Source of the DNA: Bog-159 sp963707465
Lineage (GTDB): Bacteria; Acidobacteriota; Terriglobia; Bryobacterales; Bryobacteraceae
NCBI GenBank assembly: GCA_963707465.1
Contig: CAVPQK010000003.1
Location: 1-64,000 of the forward strand
Reading direction: 5' to 3'
Length of the DNA: 64,000 nucleotides
Shown: piece after piece, positions 36,622 to 45,953 of the stretch
Numbering within the stretch: the stretch's first letter is position 1
How the letters are laid out: every line of letters starts with the position of its first letter
Translations under genes and position numbers: made by a program
The notes under the pieces: generated by a model
Database searches by the model: none
Told to the model about the DNA's origin: nothing
What the model saw: only the letters and a program-made list of their open reading frames with translations

Positions 36622-37805
36622 GCCTCACTTACCGCGACCGCTTCCACATACCGAAGAAGCCGGATGGCGGCGAATGCGTCTATCTCGGCACGCAGTCACT
36701 CGGGCTGCAACCGAAAAGCGCGCGGGCGTACATCGAGCAGGAATTGAAAGACTGGGAGTTACTGGGGGTGAGCGGCCACTTCCACGCGCGCCATCCGTGG
36801 GTCGAGTACAGCAGGCTGCTGACCGATCAGACCGCGCGGCTGGTGGGCGCGACGCCCGCGGAAGTCGCGACCATGAATACGCTCACGGTGAACCTGCACC
36901 TGATGATGGTCTCGTTCTACCGGCCGACAGCGCGGCGCCACCGGATCGTGATCGAGGAGAATGCTTTCCCTTCGGATCAGTATGCCGTTCAATCGCAGAT
37001 TCGATTTCATGGGTACGACCCAGCCAAGTCACTCGCCGCCGTGGCGGGGGAAGACGAGTTAGACGACTTACTCGGGCGGGAAGGCGAGTCAGTCGCACTC
37101 ATCCTGATGGGCGGGGTCAATTATGCTTCCGGGCGCGCCTTCGATATGGCGCGAGTGACTCGGGCGGGGCACGCGCACGGTTGCGTGGTAGGGTTCGACC
37201 TGGCGCATGCGGCGGGCAACGTGGTGCTGAAGCTGCACGAATGGGACGCGGACTTCGCCGCGTGGTGCACTTACAAGTATCTGAACGGCGGGCCGGGATC
37301 GATTGCCGGGTGCTTCGTCCACGAGCGGCACGCGCGGGATGAAACGCTGCCGCGGTTTGCCGGATGGTGGGGCCATGAGCTCGAAACGCGCTTTCGCATG
37401 GGCCCCGATTTTCGCGCGACACCCGGCGCCGAAGGGTGGCAGGTGAGCAATCCGCCGGTGGTGGCGATGGCGGCGTTGCGGGCCTCCATGGATCTGTTCG
37501 AGGAAGCCGGGATGGAGCGGTTGCGCGCCAGGAGCGTGGAACTGACCGGCTACCTGGAAGCGGCATTGGACCGGCATGCGGATCGCGGCTTTTCCGTGGT
37601 CACGCCACGCGATCCGGAGCGGCGCGGCGCGCAGCTTTCGATTCGGGTCCGCGGGCCGGTGCGGGCGGTGTGGGAACGGCTGGCTGCCGCGAGGGTGGTT
37701 TGCGACTGGCGGGAGCCGGATATTCTGCGGGTGGCGCCGGCGGCGCTGTACAACACGGCGGAGGATATCGACCGGTTCGTGGATGGCTTCGTCGGCTCGC
37801 TGTAG
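36618..37805 (+). CDS. kynU: kynureninase
   Basis: A 395-residue PLP enzyme from a GTG at 36618 that overlaps the SDR stop. It cleaves L-kynurenine to anthranilate and alanine (tryptophan catabolism). Matches to the family: CVYLGTQSLGLQPKSARAYI, HFHARHPWVEYSRLLTDQTA, MNTLTVNLHLMMVSFYRPT, FPSDQYAVQSQIRFHGYDP, then FDLAHAAGNVVLKLHEWD and the PLP-lysine region WCTYKYLNGGPGSIAG. The end FVDGF is close to other family tails. No other kynurenine-pathway gene is in the window, so the supply of kynurenine is not evident here. Confidence 0.95.
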   Translation: MSLTYRDRFHIPKKPDGGECVYLGTQSLGLQPKSARAYIEQELKDWELLGVSGHFHARHPWVEYSRLLTDQTARLVGATPAEVATMNTLTVNLHLMMVSFYRPTARRHRIVIEENAFPSDQYAVQSQIRFHGYDPAKSLAAVAGEDELDDLLGREGESVALILMGGVNYASGRAFDMARVTRAGHAHGCVVGFDLAHAAGNVVLKLHEWDADFAAWCTYKYLNGGPGSIAGCFVHERHARDETLPRFAGWWGHELETRFRMGPDFRATPGAEGWQVSNPPVVAMAALRASMDLFEEAGMERLRARSVELTGYLEAALDRHADRGFSVVTPRDPERRGAQLSIRVRGPVRAVWERLAAARVVCDWREPDILRVAPAALYNTAEDIDRFVDGFVGSL

Positions 37806-37831
37806 GCCGGGCCGCGGGTTAGATAGGGCCG

Positions 37832-37866
37832 CAGATAAACGCCGATAAACGCCGATAAACGCCGAT
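37832..37866. repeat. tandem 10-bp repeat GATAAACGCC
   Basis: Just after kynU the unit GATAAACGCC recurs about three and a half times (CAGATAAACGCCGATAAACG and onward). This motif is a widely dispersed intergenic repeat in Acidobacteria and Deltaproteobacteria, often mis-translated as peptides of the type GVYRRLSA. Its function is unknown. Confidence 0.75.
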
Positions 37867-38327
37867 GGGACGTCGCCCTCCGGGCTGAGGGCTGAGCACA
37901 ATTGTGCAATTTGGGTTCGCTTCGTAGCCCTCGCATGCCGCGACGGCCGACCGCCGCGGTGGCGTGCCTTCGCTTTGACGTTGCATTGCGTCGCATCGGG
38001 CAGCGTCCGCATGCCGGGCGCCCGAGACTTTCGGAGCATGCTGTATCGCGTTGCATAACGTTGCAGCCGGTTGCGCCCCAGCAATGCTGTTCCATGACGT
38101 TCTCCTGATGTTGCCTCTGGTAGTGGAATTGGGGTTCTTGCTGCCGCGGTGCAACACTCAGGAGAACGCTCTGTGAAACGTCTTGGCACGAATTCTGTTT
38201 TCAAAGAGCGACACTGCTTCCGGTCCCACGATCACGTTAGCACGGCCGCAGTGGCTCCGTGGCGATTGATTGGTGCTATGGCCTGTGGTTTCAGTGATAT
38301 AACGGAGATCGTCGGCCGTGATTGCTG
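37867..38327. other. intergenic stretch without recognisable genes
   Basis: About 460 bp between the tandem repeat and the paired hairpins. Short frames on both strands look like shadows of non-coding sequence. There are GC-rich partial repeats (TTGCATTGCGTCGCATCGGG; GTTGCATAACGTTGCAGCCG) but no promoter, RNA gene or reading frame I could support. Confidence 0.6.
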
Positions 38328-38363
38328 GCGGGGCTGGAAGCCCCGCGCGGGCTCAAAGCCCGC
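38328..38363. repeat. paired palindromic hairpins
   Basis: Two stems sit back to back: GCGGGGCT-gga-AGCCCCGC (38328-38346) and GCGGGCT-caa-AGCCCGC (38347-38363). Pairs of this type ('GGCTGGAAGCC' and 'GGCTCAAAGCC') are common REP-like units in Acidobacteria. They lie 12 bp from the end of a degenerate minus-strand gene and could end its transcript. Confidence 0.7.
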
Positions 38364-38375
38364 CCTCACCTGCCC

Positions 38376-39416
38376 TCAGTTTACGTTGATCTGCACGCCG
38401 GCAATGGCGCCGCTTCTCTGCCCTGTAACAATCAGGGTATTGGCGCCGACAGACGCGCCGGCGGGAACGGCGACCGTCAGCTCGGGAAACGTGCCGTCCG
38501 CATTGGCGGCCGAGCTTCCCCGTGAGCTCGACGGGCTTAGCCAGGTCACCAAAAGCGGCTCACCGGCGGCAAAGCCGTAGCCCTGCACGGAGAGGCTACC
38601 GTCGGCCGGTGCAGTCCTGGGACTGGCCAAAATTTCCGGGGCTATGCCAATGGTCCCGGAGACCACTGTTTTGCTAGTCGTCCCGATGGCCTGCAGCCCG
38701 TAGGTGCCAAAGGGTGTTTGCGGTATTCGGCAAGTGATCGCCACCTTACCGCTGGAATCGGCTGTTCCGGTACCGATCGTGCCGGAGAGGGGCTGGCGTA
38801 CCCGACCAGGTCCACGGTCTCCGATGGAGCAAAACCGCTGGCTGACACGGCGATTGTGAAACCAGGAAAAACCGAGGTAGGGCTCACCGTCAGGCCGCCG
38901 GCGGTCTCAATGCTCACTCCCGAGAGGAACGCGGTGTGATCGCCCGTGGCGGTACCCATAAACTTCAATTTGTGCGACCCGCCGGTGCCTACAGTAAAAG
39001 GCACCATCTCCAATGCCTCAACGGTCTGGTTACCATCGAAACTGCCGCTGGTGTAACGCGAGCCGAGATAGAAGCTCAAAGTACGATCTCAGAGTTAACG
39101 CCGCGCAGGAAGGCAGCTTCGCTGAATGGCAACCCCGTGAACGGAGGCGGCTCGAAGGCAGTATTGGGATTGGTGATTCCGTCGCCATTCAGTATCGCTG
39201 CGTCACCGTCACCGGGCAGCGGGCGAGCTCCCAGCCGATGCCGATCTCGCTGTCAAAGGGCTGCTGGGCACTGGTGCCGGGGCTCGCGCAGTTTCCGCTC
39301 ATGTACGTCTGATATGCATAGCCGTCGCTGCACTGCACCGCGACGGCGGAGAAGTTTGGGTTGACAACGACCAGTGAATTCGCCGATGCTCCTTTTCCGG
39401 TTGGGCAGCCTAGCAC
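38376..39416 (-). pseudogene. exported adhesin-like protein gene with several frameshifts
   Basis: Three frames, read in order from 39416 downwards, make one protein: FSAVAVQCSDGYAYQTYMSG and DSEIGIGWELARCP, then (shift near 39210) TAFEPPPFTGLPFSEAAFLR and GVNSEIVL. Another shift near 39080 gives SFYLGSRYTSGSFDGNQTVE and KLKFMGTATGDHTAFLSGVS, a DUF642/PEP-CTERM-like carbohydrate-binding sandwich. A last shift near 38790 gives VAITCRIPQTPFGTYGLQAI and an Ig-like domain ending in ANTLIVTGQRSGAIAGVQIN. There is no signal peptide or start, and expected linker segments are missing. The gene is dead. Confidence 0.7.
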
Positions 39417-39483
39417 GATTATAATCCTCGCCGCAGGCCGAGGCCTGCCCCACTGCGCGCTAAGATGGCCGGTGAGGAGAACT

Positions 39484-40452
39484 GTGAAAGCAACGACGAT
39501 TTTGCTGTTGGCGCTGGCGCTTGGTTGCGCGGCGGCCGACTATCCGGAAGCGCGCATCTCGAACGGCATCCTGCAGGTGACCCTGCTGTTGCCGGACGCG
39601 CAAACCGGCTACTACCGCGGCACGCGGTTTGACTGGTCGGGCGCCATTTCGAGCCTGCAATTCAAGGGTCACGAATATTTCGGCAAGTGGTTCGACCGCT
39701 ACGATCCGAAGATTCACGATGCCATCATGGGGCCGGTGGAAGAGTTCCTCTCGAACGGCGCGGGCCTGGGTTACGAAGAAGCCAAGCCGGGAGAGAACTT
39801 CGTGAAGATCGGGGTGGGCGCGATCCACAAACCCAACGAGCCTGCCTTCCGCCAGTTCGAAACCTACGACATTGCCGATAACGGGAAATGGGCGGTACAC
39901 CGGCGTGCGGATTCCGTGGAGTTCACGCAGACGCTGTCCGATACGCTGGGGTACGCCTACATTTATAAGAAGACCGTTCGCCTGGTGCGCGGCAAACCGG
40001 AGATGGTGCTGGAGCACAGCCTGCGGAATACCGGCAAAAAAGCGATCGCGACCAGCGTCTACGAGCACAATTTCTACATGCTGGACCACCAGCCCGCGGG
40101 CCCCGACTACACCGTGCGGTTCCCGTTCGAGGTGCATCCGCGCGCGGATCTGGCGGGGGCGGCGGCGGCGCGCGGCAAAGATTTCACCTATCTGCGGGAG
40201 TTGCAGGAAGGCAAGTCGGTATTCACCCAGATGGATGGCTTCGGCGGCACGCAGCGCGACTACGATATCCGGGTGGAGAACCGGAAGGCGGGAATCGGCG
40301 TGCGCCAAACGTCCGACCGGCCGCTGGCGAAGCTGGTGTTTTGGTCCATTCGCACGACCGTGTGCCCGGAGGCCTTCATCGATCTGCGCGTGGAGCCGGG
40401 GCAGGAAGTGAAATGGAGGATCGAATATGAGTTCTACACCCTTCCGCAGTGA
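39484..40452 (+). CDS. exported galactose-mutarotase-like protein
   Basis: A 322-residue protein from GTG at 39484, with GAGGAGA just before it. The signal peptide is TTILLLALALGCAAA. The mature chain is beta-rich with lines such as NGILQVTLLLPDAQTGYYRG, TRFDWSGAISSLQFKGHEYF and KLVFWSIRTTVCPEAFIDLR. This is the pattern of an aldose-1-epimerase/galactose-mutarotase superfamily beta-supersandwich; catalytic His and Glu cannot be placed with confidence. It overlaps the UxuA-like gene by 26 bases, so both act together, probably on a sugar acid or its derivative. Confidence 0.8.
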   Translation: MKATTILLLALALGCAAADYPEARISNGILQVTLLLPDAQTGYYRGTRFDWSGAISSLQFKGHEYFGKWFDRYDPKIHDAIMGPVEEFLSNGAGLGYEEAKPGENFVKIGVGAIHKPNEPAFRQFETYDIADNGKWAVHRRADSVEFTQTLSDTLGYAYIYKKTVRLVRGKPEMVLEHSLRNTGKKAIATSVYEHNFYMLDHQPAGPDYTVRFPFEVHPRADLAGAAAARGKDFTYLRELQEGKSVFTQMDGFGGTQRDYDIRVENRKAGIGVRQTSDRPLAKLVFWSIRTTVCPEAFIDLRVEPGQEVKWRIEYEFYTLPQ

Positions 40453-41518
40453 CCGCAGGGACTTCGGCAAGATGGCGCTCGGTGGCGCGCTGGCGGGGCT
40501 GCTGGCGCCGGCGGGGTCCGAGGCCGCGGTGCATCCGAGTGCGCCCGGCATCAAGCTGTGCGCTCAATCCGATGCCACGCCGAGCGACGACCAGTTGCTG
40601 TTTCTGAAGCAGATTGGCGCGGAATATGTGAGCGTCGGCGCGCCGCCGAATATGCGGACGGTCGAGGGTTTCCTGGCCATCAAGAAGCGCTACGCCGACG
40701 CCGGCATCGCGGTGTGGAACATCGGCAATACCAGCGTGCATAACATGCCGGAAGTGACGCTCAACCTGCCGGGGCGCGATCGAAAGATCGAGGAGTATAA
40801 GCAGTACCTCCGCAACCTGGGCCACGCGGGGATCTATTACACGACCTATGCGCACATGGGCAACGGCATCTGGTCGAGCGGGCGCGCCATGGTGCGCGGC
40901 GCATCGGCGCGCGAGTTCGATATGGCCAGCCCCGATAAGCGCGGCGTGTGGGACGGGAAGACGTGGGCGGAGCCGTTGTCGCACGGCCGCGTGTTCACCA
41001 CCGATGAAATCTGGGAGAACTTCACCTACTTCATTAAACAGGTGGCGCCGGTGGCGGAGGAAAACAGCGTGCGCATCGGCATCCACCCGGACGATCCGCC
41101 GGTGCCGGTGCTGGCGGGGGTGCCGCGCTGCATCTTCGGCAACTTCGAGGGCTACCGGCGCGCGCTGGAGATTGCGGGCAGCCCGAATGTGGGGATCTGC
41201 CTGTGCTGCGGGACATGGCTGGAGGGCGGCAAGGCGCTGACCGGGAAAGACCCGGAGGAGATGATCCGCTATTTCGGCGCGGGGAAGATCTGGAAGATCC
41301 ATTTCCGCAACGTGAGTGCGCCGCTGCCGCACTTCGTCGAGACGTTCATGGACGACGGGTATTACGACATGTTCAAGATCATGAAGGCGCTCGCGGAAGT
41401 GAAGTTCGACGGCATTGTGATATTGGATCATTCGCCGGGGATGGTGGGCGGGGGGTACGCGCAGACGGCTTACGGGTTCGCGTATATGCGGGCGCTGGTG
41501 AGTCGGGCGGTGGGGTAG
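40427..41518 (+). CDS. Tat-exported mannonate-dehydratase-like TIM-barrel protein
   Basis: A 363-residue protein with a twin-arginine signal (SDRRDFGKMALGGALAGLLA). The barrel resembles UxuA: LFLKQIGAEYVSVGAPP near the start, VAEENSVRIGIHPDDPP with Asp/His metal positions, IFGNFEGYRRALEIAGSPNV, GICLCCGTWLEGGKAL, and KIHFRNVSAPLPHFVETFMD. Family members convert D-mannonate to 2-keto-3-deoxygluconate; a periplasmic version suggests a different sugar acid or a scaffold role. A diverged copy of its 3' part lies about 5 kb away at 46469-46779, so this gene marks the left side of the accessory island. Confidence 0.8.
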   Translation: MSSTPFRSDRRDFGKMALGGALAGLLAPAGSEAAVHPSAPGIKLCAQSDATPSDDQLLFLKQIGAEYVSVGAPPNMRTVEGFLAIKKRYADAGIAVWNIGNTSVHNMPEVTLNLPGRDRKIEEYKQYLRNLGHAGIYYTTYAHMGNGIWSSGRAMVRGASAREFDMASPDKRGVWDGKTWAEPLSHGRVFTTDEIWENFTYFIKQVAPVAEENSVRIGIHPDDPPVPVLAGVPRCIFGNFEGYRRALEIAGSPNVGICLCCGTWLEGGKALTGKDPEEMIRYFGAGKIWKIHFRNVSAPLPHFVETFMDDGYYDMFKIMKALAEVKFDGIVILDHSPGMVGGGYAQTAYGFAYMRALVSRAVG

Positions 41519-41666
41519 CTTGAAACTGTGAGGCGGCAACGATCAATCAATCTGCCCATCGGTAGTCCGGCCACTTGGCCGACGGAAGGGCGGTTCAATG
41601 GGTCGGCGACTACACGCTTATGTGGATCATCCCAAGACGCAAGCGCGTTTATCAGGAGTAATACCC

Positions 41667-42809
41667 CTAAGGATTTACCAGCGCATAGTTCTTGAACTCA
41701 TTGAACGCCTTTAGCAGCCCTAATGTCGCTTCCCCATCAAGTTGTTCGCCTTTATAGCGTACTTCGTACAAGCCTTGCAGGTTTGAAGGCAGGCGAATAC
41801 CGTCCTGGACGAGTAGGATAAACCGCCGACCAAACAGGGCCATTGCTGCGCCGATCTCTATAAGGACATTGCCGTTTAGTACGACCTCCCGCCCACCCTC
41901 GGGTGTCATCAGTTCACGGTCGGCATCGACGTGAATGATCGCCGCGCCACACGCACGCATATCGTCCATGACCTTGTCAGGCACCGGCTTCGAAACAGAC
42001 TCCCGCTCAACGGAAACGACCGGAATGAACTGCCCAAACTCGAGCAACTCTTTGAGTTGCGGCACGAGGCCCCGATTCTTGCCGTGAGTGACGAACACAC
42101 GTTTCAGGCGCAGATCGCTGGCCGGCAAATCCCCGGCGACGGCGGCAGCCTCTGCACGGGGTGTTGGCACCTGTCCATTTGTCGCCTTCGACGCGACCTG
42201 CGAGTCGCGAGCGTCTAGTTTCGGTTCGGGTGCCTCAGCCCCACCGGTCTGAGGCTGATCAGTATTCTGAAGGTCGACGTATGACACACCATTGATGTCC
42301 TTCAAGAATCCAGCGCCCTGAGCGCCTTCGACGATTGCATTAAGCGCTCGCGCGGCTGCCGGCTTAGGGACGCCCATGGTCTCAAGCACGTTCAGCCCAA
42401 TGTCCTCCCTCGGGAGTTTCGAGCCGTCATAGCGCTGAAGGAATTCCCTCACTACACGCGGCCGTAGCATCGCCTCCCGCCTGGCGAGCGCATCATCACC
42501 GTCGATTGTCGGCTTAACGATTCGTCTCCCGAGCGCTGTCAGCGAGACTTGCGGGGCGTTGTATCCGCCTTCAGTCAATCCGTACGCGATAGCCGCGCCG
42601 CAGAGAGTCTTGAATGGGCCGCTGGTTGGTTGGACCTTGAGCGCTCGGGCGATATCCAGCGGTCGTGCAGGTCGTCCGCCGTACTCATCAAAAGCCCTCG
42701 CAACGCGAAGTGCTTGATCAAGCGAAAGGCTCGGAACGTCCGTCTGAGACAAGTATTGCCGCTTTCCCGGGCCGCCTAGGGAAGCGGATTTCGCTGGCTT
42801 CTTGGCCAT
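41667..42809 (-). CDS. TIR-like (PF10137-type) protein with N-terminal winged-helix region
   Basis: A 380-residue protein in two parts. Residues 28-180 contain helical winged-helix-like segments (LDIARALKVQPTSGPFKTLC and QVSLTALGRRIVKP, then IGLNVLETMGVPKPAAARAL). Residues 236-375 match TIR-like nucleotide-binding domains: KRVFVTHGKNRGLVPQLKEL, PDKVMDDMRACGAAIIHVDA, NVLIEIGAAMALFGRRFILL (Glu318 at the conserved catalytic position), RLPSNLQGLYEVRY. Such domains in Cap12-like proteins act as NAD-degrading effectors in phage defence. The family placement is by eye. It is transcribed alone from a strong promoter, next to a tyrosine recombinase, in an island with Fic and HicBA. Confidence 0.8.
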   Translation of the reverse strand: MAKKPAKSASLGGPGKRQYLSQTDVPSLSLDQALRVARAFDEYGGRPARPLDIARALKVQPTSGPFKTLCGAAIAYGLTEGGYNAPQVSLTALGRRIVKPTIDGDDALARREAMLRPRVVREFLQRYDGSKLPREDIGLNVLETMGVPKPAAARALNAIVEGAQGAGFLKDINGVSYVDLQNTDQPQTGGAEAPEPKLDARDSQVASKATNGQVPTPRAEAAAVAGDLPASDLRLKRVFVTHGKNRGLVPQLKELLEFGQFIPVVSVERESVSKPVPDKVMDDMRACGAAIIHVDADRELMTPEGGREVVLNGNVLIEIGAAMALFGRRFILLVQDGIRLPSNLQGLYEVRYKGEQLDGEATLGLLKAFNEFKNYALVNP

Positions 42810-42828
42810 CTATAGGAACCTCACACGC

Positions 42829-42858
42829 ATAGTAGTACATCGAGAGTGATCCTGTCAA
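42829..42858 (-). promoter_or_regulatory. sigma-70-like promoter of the TIR-like gene
   Basis: On the minus strand TTGACA (42858-42853) and TACTAT (42834-42829) are 18 bp apart, both close to consensus. The ATG at 42809 follows 19 bases after the -10. This suggests constitutive expression, unlike most weakly marked genes in this window. Confidence 0.6.
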
Positions 42859-43097
42859 GGATTACGAGTATTAAGTTCCTTCGCAATCCGATTTATCGGA
42901 TGCCGTAGCGCATTGATAACAATGCACAATCCATACTAATCACTCATGACAGTAATGATCGTCCTCAGATTCCTAAATAGTCCTCCAAGGACTCCGCACC
43001 CTTTTTAGCGGCCAAAACCGGACGTGGCACATGCTCTACAATAAATCCTGCGCCGTAGGAGCCGGGATCTTTATCGCTGTTACAAAGTCGACCAGCA

Positions 43098-44051
43098 TCA
43101 GGCCTGTCGCGGCTCTTCTGGTTCGATCCCGATGGAGTCGTTGATCGCGTTCCGCAGTCGCTGCTTGCACCCCAAATAGCGCTCGGTCGTCTGTACGCTG
43201 ACGTGCCCGAGCAAGAACTGTATCTGTTCCAGTTCGCCACCCGCTTCGTGGCACAAGCGGGCGCACGTGCGACGAAGGTCATGGGGCGCCACGCCAGCAA
43301 GCCCGCACGCGGAACAGGCTTCCTTCACCACTCCCCAAATCACTTTCGGGCTGAAGCCCTGCGACGCAATCCGCCCTGCCTTGTTGATTGCGCGAAAGAT
43401 CGGGCCGGCTGTGATCTTCGACTGCGAGATCCAGGCGCGCAATCCTGTTTCGATCCAGAACGGAACAGGTACGGTCCTGATGTGACCGCCTTTGCCGATG
43501 AGGTCAGCAAAGACCCAGTGATCTTCGCGTTGTTGGAGATCCTGAATGGTGAGCGCTGCCAACTCCGCCCGGCGCAATCCGCAGCCGAGGAGAACGGCGA
43601 TCATTGCGTAATCCCTAACACCGCGCAGGGTCCGACGATCAAACACCTCAAGCAAGCGCCTCCCCTGTTCGGCTGTGAGCCAATTCCCGATCCGAACTCC
43701 AAGTTTCTTGACGCCCTTTACGCGACGAATTCCCGCCGCTAGGTCCGGGCTGAGCAAACCGGCGTCCGCGGCTTCATACGCGAGGCGGCGAACGGCGGCG
43801 AGGCGAAGGTTGATGGTTGACGACGCGTAGCGGGCCTGCTCAACGAAGATCCTGTAGCGGGTAACTACGGTTTTGTTAAATGCGAGTCGAGGCTCCGAAC
43901 AGTACCATTCGATGAACTCTCGGATGGCGTGGTCATACGAGCGTTGAGAACTCTGAGAAGCCAGACTATTGAGGACTGCCGACTTAGACTGCTCGAGATC
44001 GGGGAGCCGCAAAACTGTCTTGGGCGAGCGCTTGCGTTTGTTCTTAAGCAT
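43098..44051 (-). CDS. tyrosine recombinase / integrase
   Basis: A 317-residue site-specific recombinase. The start at 44051 leaves out 36 upstream in-frame codons that look non-coding. The N-terminal SAM-like core-binding domain is at 20-100 (SQRSYDHAIREFIEWY). The catalytic domain has the active-site set: Arg in LGCGLRRAELA (about 160), Lys in IGKGGHIRTV (187), His and Arg in APHDLRRTCARL (257/260), His in LLGHVSVQTTE (283) and Tyr in TERYLG (292). It is the likely integration enzyme of the island. No tRNA gene or clear att repeat is seen beside it; the uxuA-like duplicate is the only flanking repeat. Confidence 0.93.
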   Translation of the reverse strand: MLKNKRKRSPKTVLRLPDLEQSKSAVLNSLASQSSQRSYDHAIREFIEWYCSEPRLAFNKTVVTRYRIFVEQARYASSTINLRLAAVRRLAYEAADAGLLSPDLAAGIRRVKGVKKLGVRIGNWLTAEQGRRLLEVFDRRTLRGVRDYAMIAVLLGCGLRRAELAALTIQDLQQREDHWVFADLIGKGGHIRTVPVPFWIETGLRAWISQSKITAGPIFRAINKAGRIASQGFSPKVIWGVVKEACSACGLAGVAPHDLRRTCARLCHEAGGELEQIQFLLGHVSVQTTERYLGCKQRLRNAINDSIGIEPEEPRQA

Positions 44052-44320
44052 GCTGCCATCTTTGCAGGAACGCGAAACGCTGGAGACAGCGTTCAGTGTC
44101 CGGGCGCCTCCCTTCGGGTCCTTTCCGGAACGGGACGGCGTTGCACGGCGCATGCGCAAGTAACGTGTTTCCCCTCAACTTGACCGCGGGGCTGCGGCTA
44201 CTCAACTTCTGCCCGCACCGCCCCTCAACCCGTATAAATTGCGAGCAATCCAGGGGCCGCGTGACGCGGCATAATCGCCGCAGGAAATTCGAACCCCACA
44301 GGTTGGTAAAATACAGTCTT

Positions 44321-45802
44321 ATGCCCGACTACATATGGAGGCCGATCGAGACGTTGACAGAGGTGGAGAGGCGAATCGACCTTGCAGCGATGAGCCCTCT
44401 ATATGAGAATTGGCGAGCATCCAAGAAGCGCCTTCAGCAATCGAGTCCTGCCCAACTCGCCGACTTCAATCAGCGACTGATTCGCAGGCTTAGCGTCGAG
44501 ACGGGCATCCTAGAACGCCTCTACGACCTTGATCGGGGGACGACGGAGGCGCTCGTTGTACATGGCTTCGCCGAAGAACTCGTAACGCGCTCCAATACAA
44601 ACATCGAACCGGCGCTCCTTATCGATCTCCTTCGGGATCAGGAGTCCGCCATTCAGCTCGTAATCGACTGCATTGGGAAGAGACGAGAGCTTACGAAAGG
44701 CTTGATCCACGAACTTCACGCAATACTCACTAAGCATCAGGAGACAACAACAGCTGTCGACCAATTCGGGAATCGTTTTGAAATTCCGCTACTGAAGGGA
44801 AAATACAAAGAGCAACCAAACAATCCAAAGCGACCCGATGGAGCTATGCACGAGTACTGTCCACCGCTTCACGTAGACAGTGAAATGGCCAATCTGCTCG
44901 AGTGGCTATCGACCTATTCTGAAGACGACCCGATTATCGTAGCCGCGTGGCTTCATCATAGGTTCACACAGATTCATCCCTATCAGGATGGAAATGGGCG
45001 TGTCGCCCGAGCCCTCACCACCATGGTGCTCCTCCGATCAGACTTGCTTCCCCTTGTCCTCGACCGCGACCTGAGAGTTGAGTACATTAATGCCCTTGAA
45101 TCGGCCGATCTTGGCGAACTCGCTCCACTCTCAAATGTCTTTGCACGATTGGAGCGGAACGCAATTCTACAGGCTCTCAGCGTAGATGCAGATGCCGAGA
45201 TTGCCAGACAGCGCAGTCTAACCTCAGCCGTCATCAGTTCGCTGGCAGACAAATTCGCGAGGCGTAAGGAACAGAAGATAGCGGAACTCCGGCAGGTAAA
45301 TGATGTTGCCCGCGAGCTTCGTCTCCAGGCGCGGCAGTCTCTGGAACAGTCATTCAACGAAATGGAAGTGACTATAGCCGACGTAGGGCATACGGAATCA
45401 TTCATACACGAAGGCGGATCGGATCACGGCAACGGGCATTGGTATAAATTTGAGGTTGTCAGTTCTGCCAAGGAGACAGGAAAGTTCGCGAATTTTTCAG
45501 AGGATCACTACTTTGTCAAAGCATCGATACGCGCAGCGAGGGAGCGTTTAGTCTTTGTTACATCTTTTCACCACGTCGGTCGTGAGCTGACAGGGATCAT
45601 GGAAGCAACATCTTTCTCAAGGCTTGAATCGTACGAGGACTCCGAGGACCGGGAATCGGTAGACGAGAAATTTTTCTTGTGTTCGATGGAGCCATTCGTA
45701 TTCACCCACAGGACGAACGTTGCGGAGATCAAAGATGCATTTGGGCGCTGGCTCGATCAAGCGCTCGCAGTCGCAATCAAGGAATACGGCGACAGGCTGT
45801 AA
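44321..45802 (+). CDS. Fic family protein
   Basis: A 493-residue Fic protein. The N-terminal line WRPIETLTEVERR and the inhibitory-helix-like line RRLSVETGILERLYDLDRG mark the subfamily. The Fic core spans about 110-265, with active site HPYQDGNGRVAR at 219-230, which keeps the catalytic His and the DGNGR anion hole. The C-terminal half (about 265-493) is helical and then alpha/beta, with no recognised domain. Fic enzymes transfer AMP (or other nucleotide parts) to target hydroxyls; target unknown. The ATG at 44321 is preferred; the 75 codons upstream are non-coding in character. It is divergent from the recombinase, 269 bp away. Confidence 0.9.
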   Translation: MPDYIWRPIETLTEVERRIDLAAMSPLYENWRASKKRLQQSSPAQLADFNQRLIRRLSVETGILERLYDLDRGTTEALVVHGFAEELVTRSNTNIEPALLIDLLRDQESAIQLVIDCIGKRRELTKGLIHELHAILTKHQETTTAVDQFGNRFEIPLLKGKYKEQPNNPKRPDGAMHEYCPPLHVDSEMANLLEWLSTYSEDDPIIVAAWLHHRFTQIHPYQDGNGRVARALTTMVLLRSDLLPLVLDRDLRVEYINALESADLGELAPLSNVFARLERNAILQALSVDADAEIARQRSLTSAVISSLADKFARRKEQKIAELRQVNDVARELRLQARQSLEQSFNEMEVTIADVGHTESFIHEGGSDHGNGHWYKFEVVSSAKETGKFANFSEDHYFVKASIRAARERLVFVTSFHHVGRELTGIMEATSFSRLESYEDSEDRESVDEKFFLCSMEPFVFTHRTNVAEIKDAFGRWLDQALAVAIKEYGDRL

Positions 45803-45953
45803 GGCCGGATCTATCCTCCGGGGACCGGAAAGGGAGACGTTCCGACGGTTTAGTACCGAAAAGTCGGCTTGGCGACCCTAGCCGTCCCAGTGGCGGCAAC
45901 CTGATGTAAAATGCCCGAGCCGCTGAGTAGGTGACGTTTGCGGGGAGGAACAG

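Noticed and set aside
37832..37866. Possible CRISPR array
   Set aside because: Units are 10 bp without spacers, and there are no cas genes.
37089..38204. Minus-strand frame of 371 codons opposite kynU and the following gap
   Set aside because: It mirrors kynureninase and then reads the GATAAACGCC repeat as GVYRRLSA-type peptide, a known artefact.
39673..40554. Minus-strand frame opposite the mutarotase-like gene
   Set aside because: Antisense of a gene with signal peptide and ribosome site; no motif on the minus strand.
44285..44300. TTCGAACCCC resembling a tRNA T-loop on the minus strand, near the integrase
   Set aside because: The flanking bases do not form a T-stem, and no D-arm, anticodon arm or acceptor stem can be drawn; it is not a tRNA or a convincing att site.
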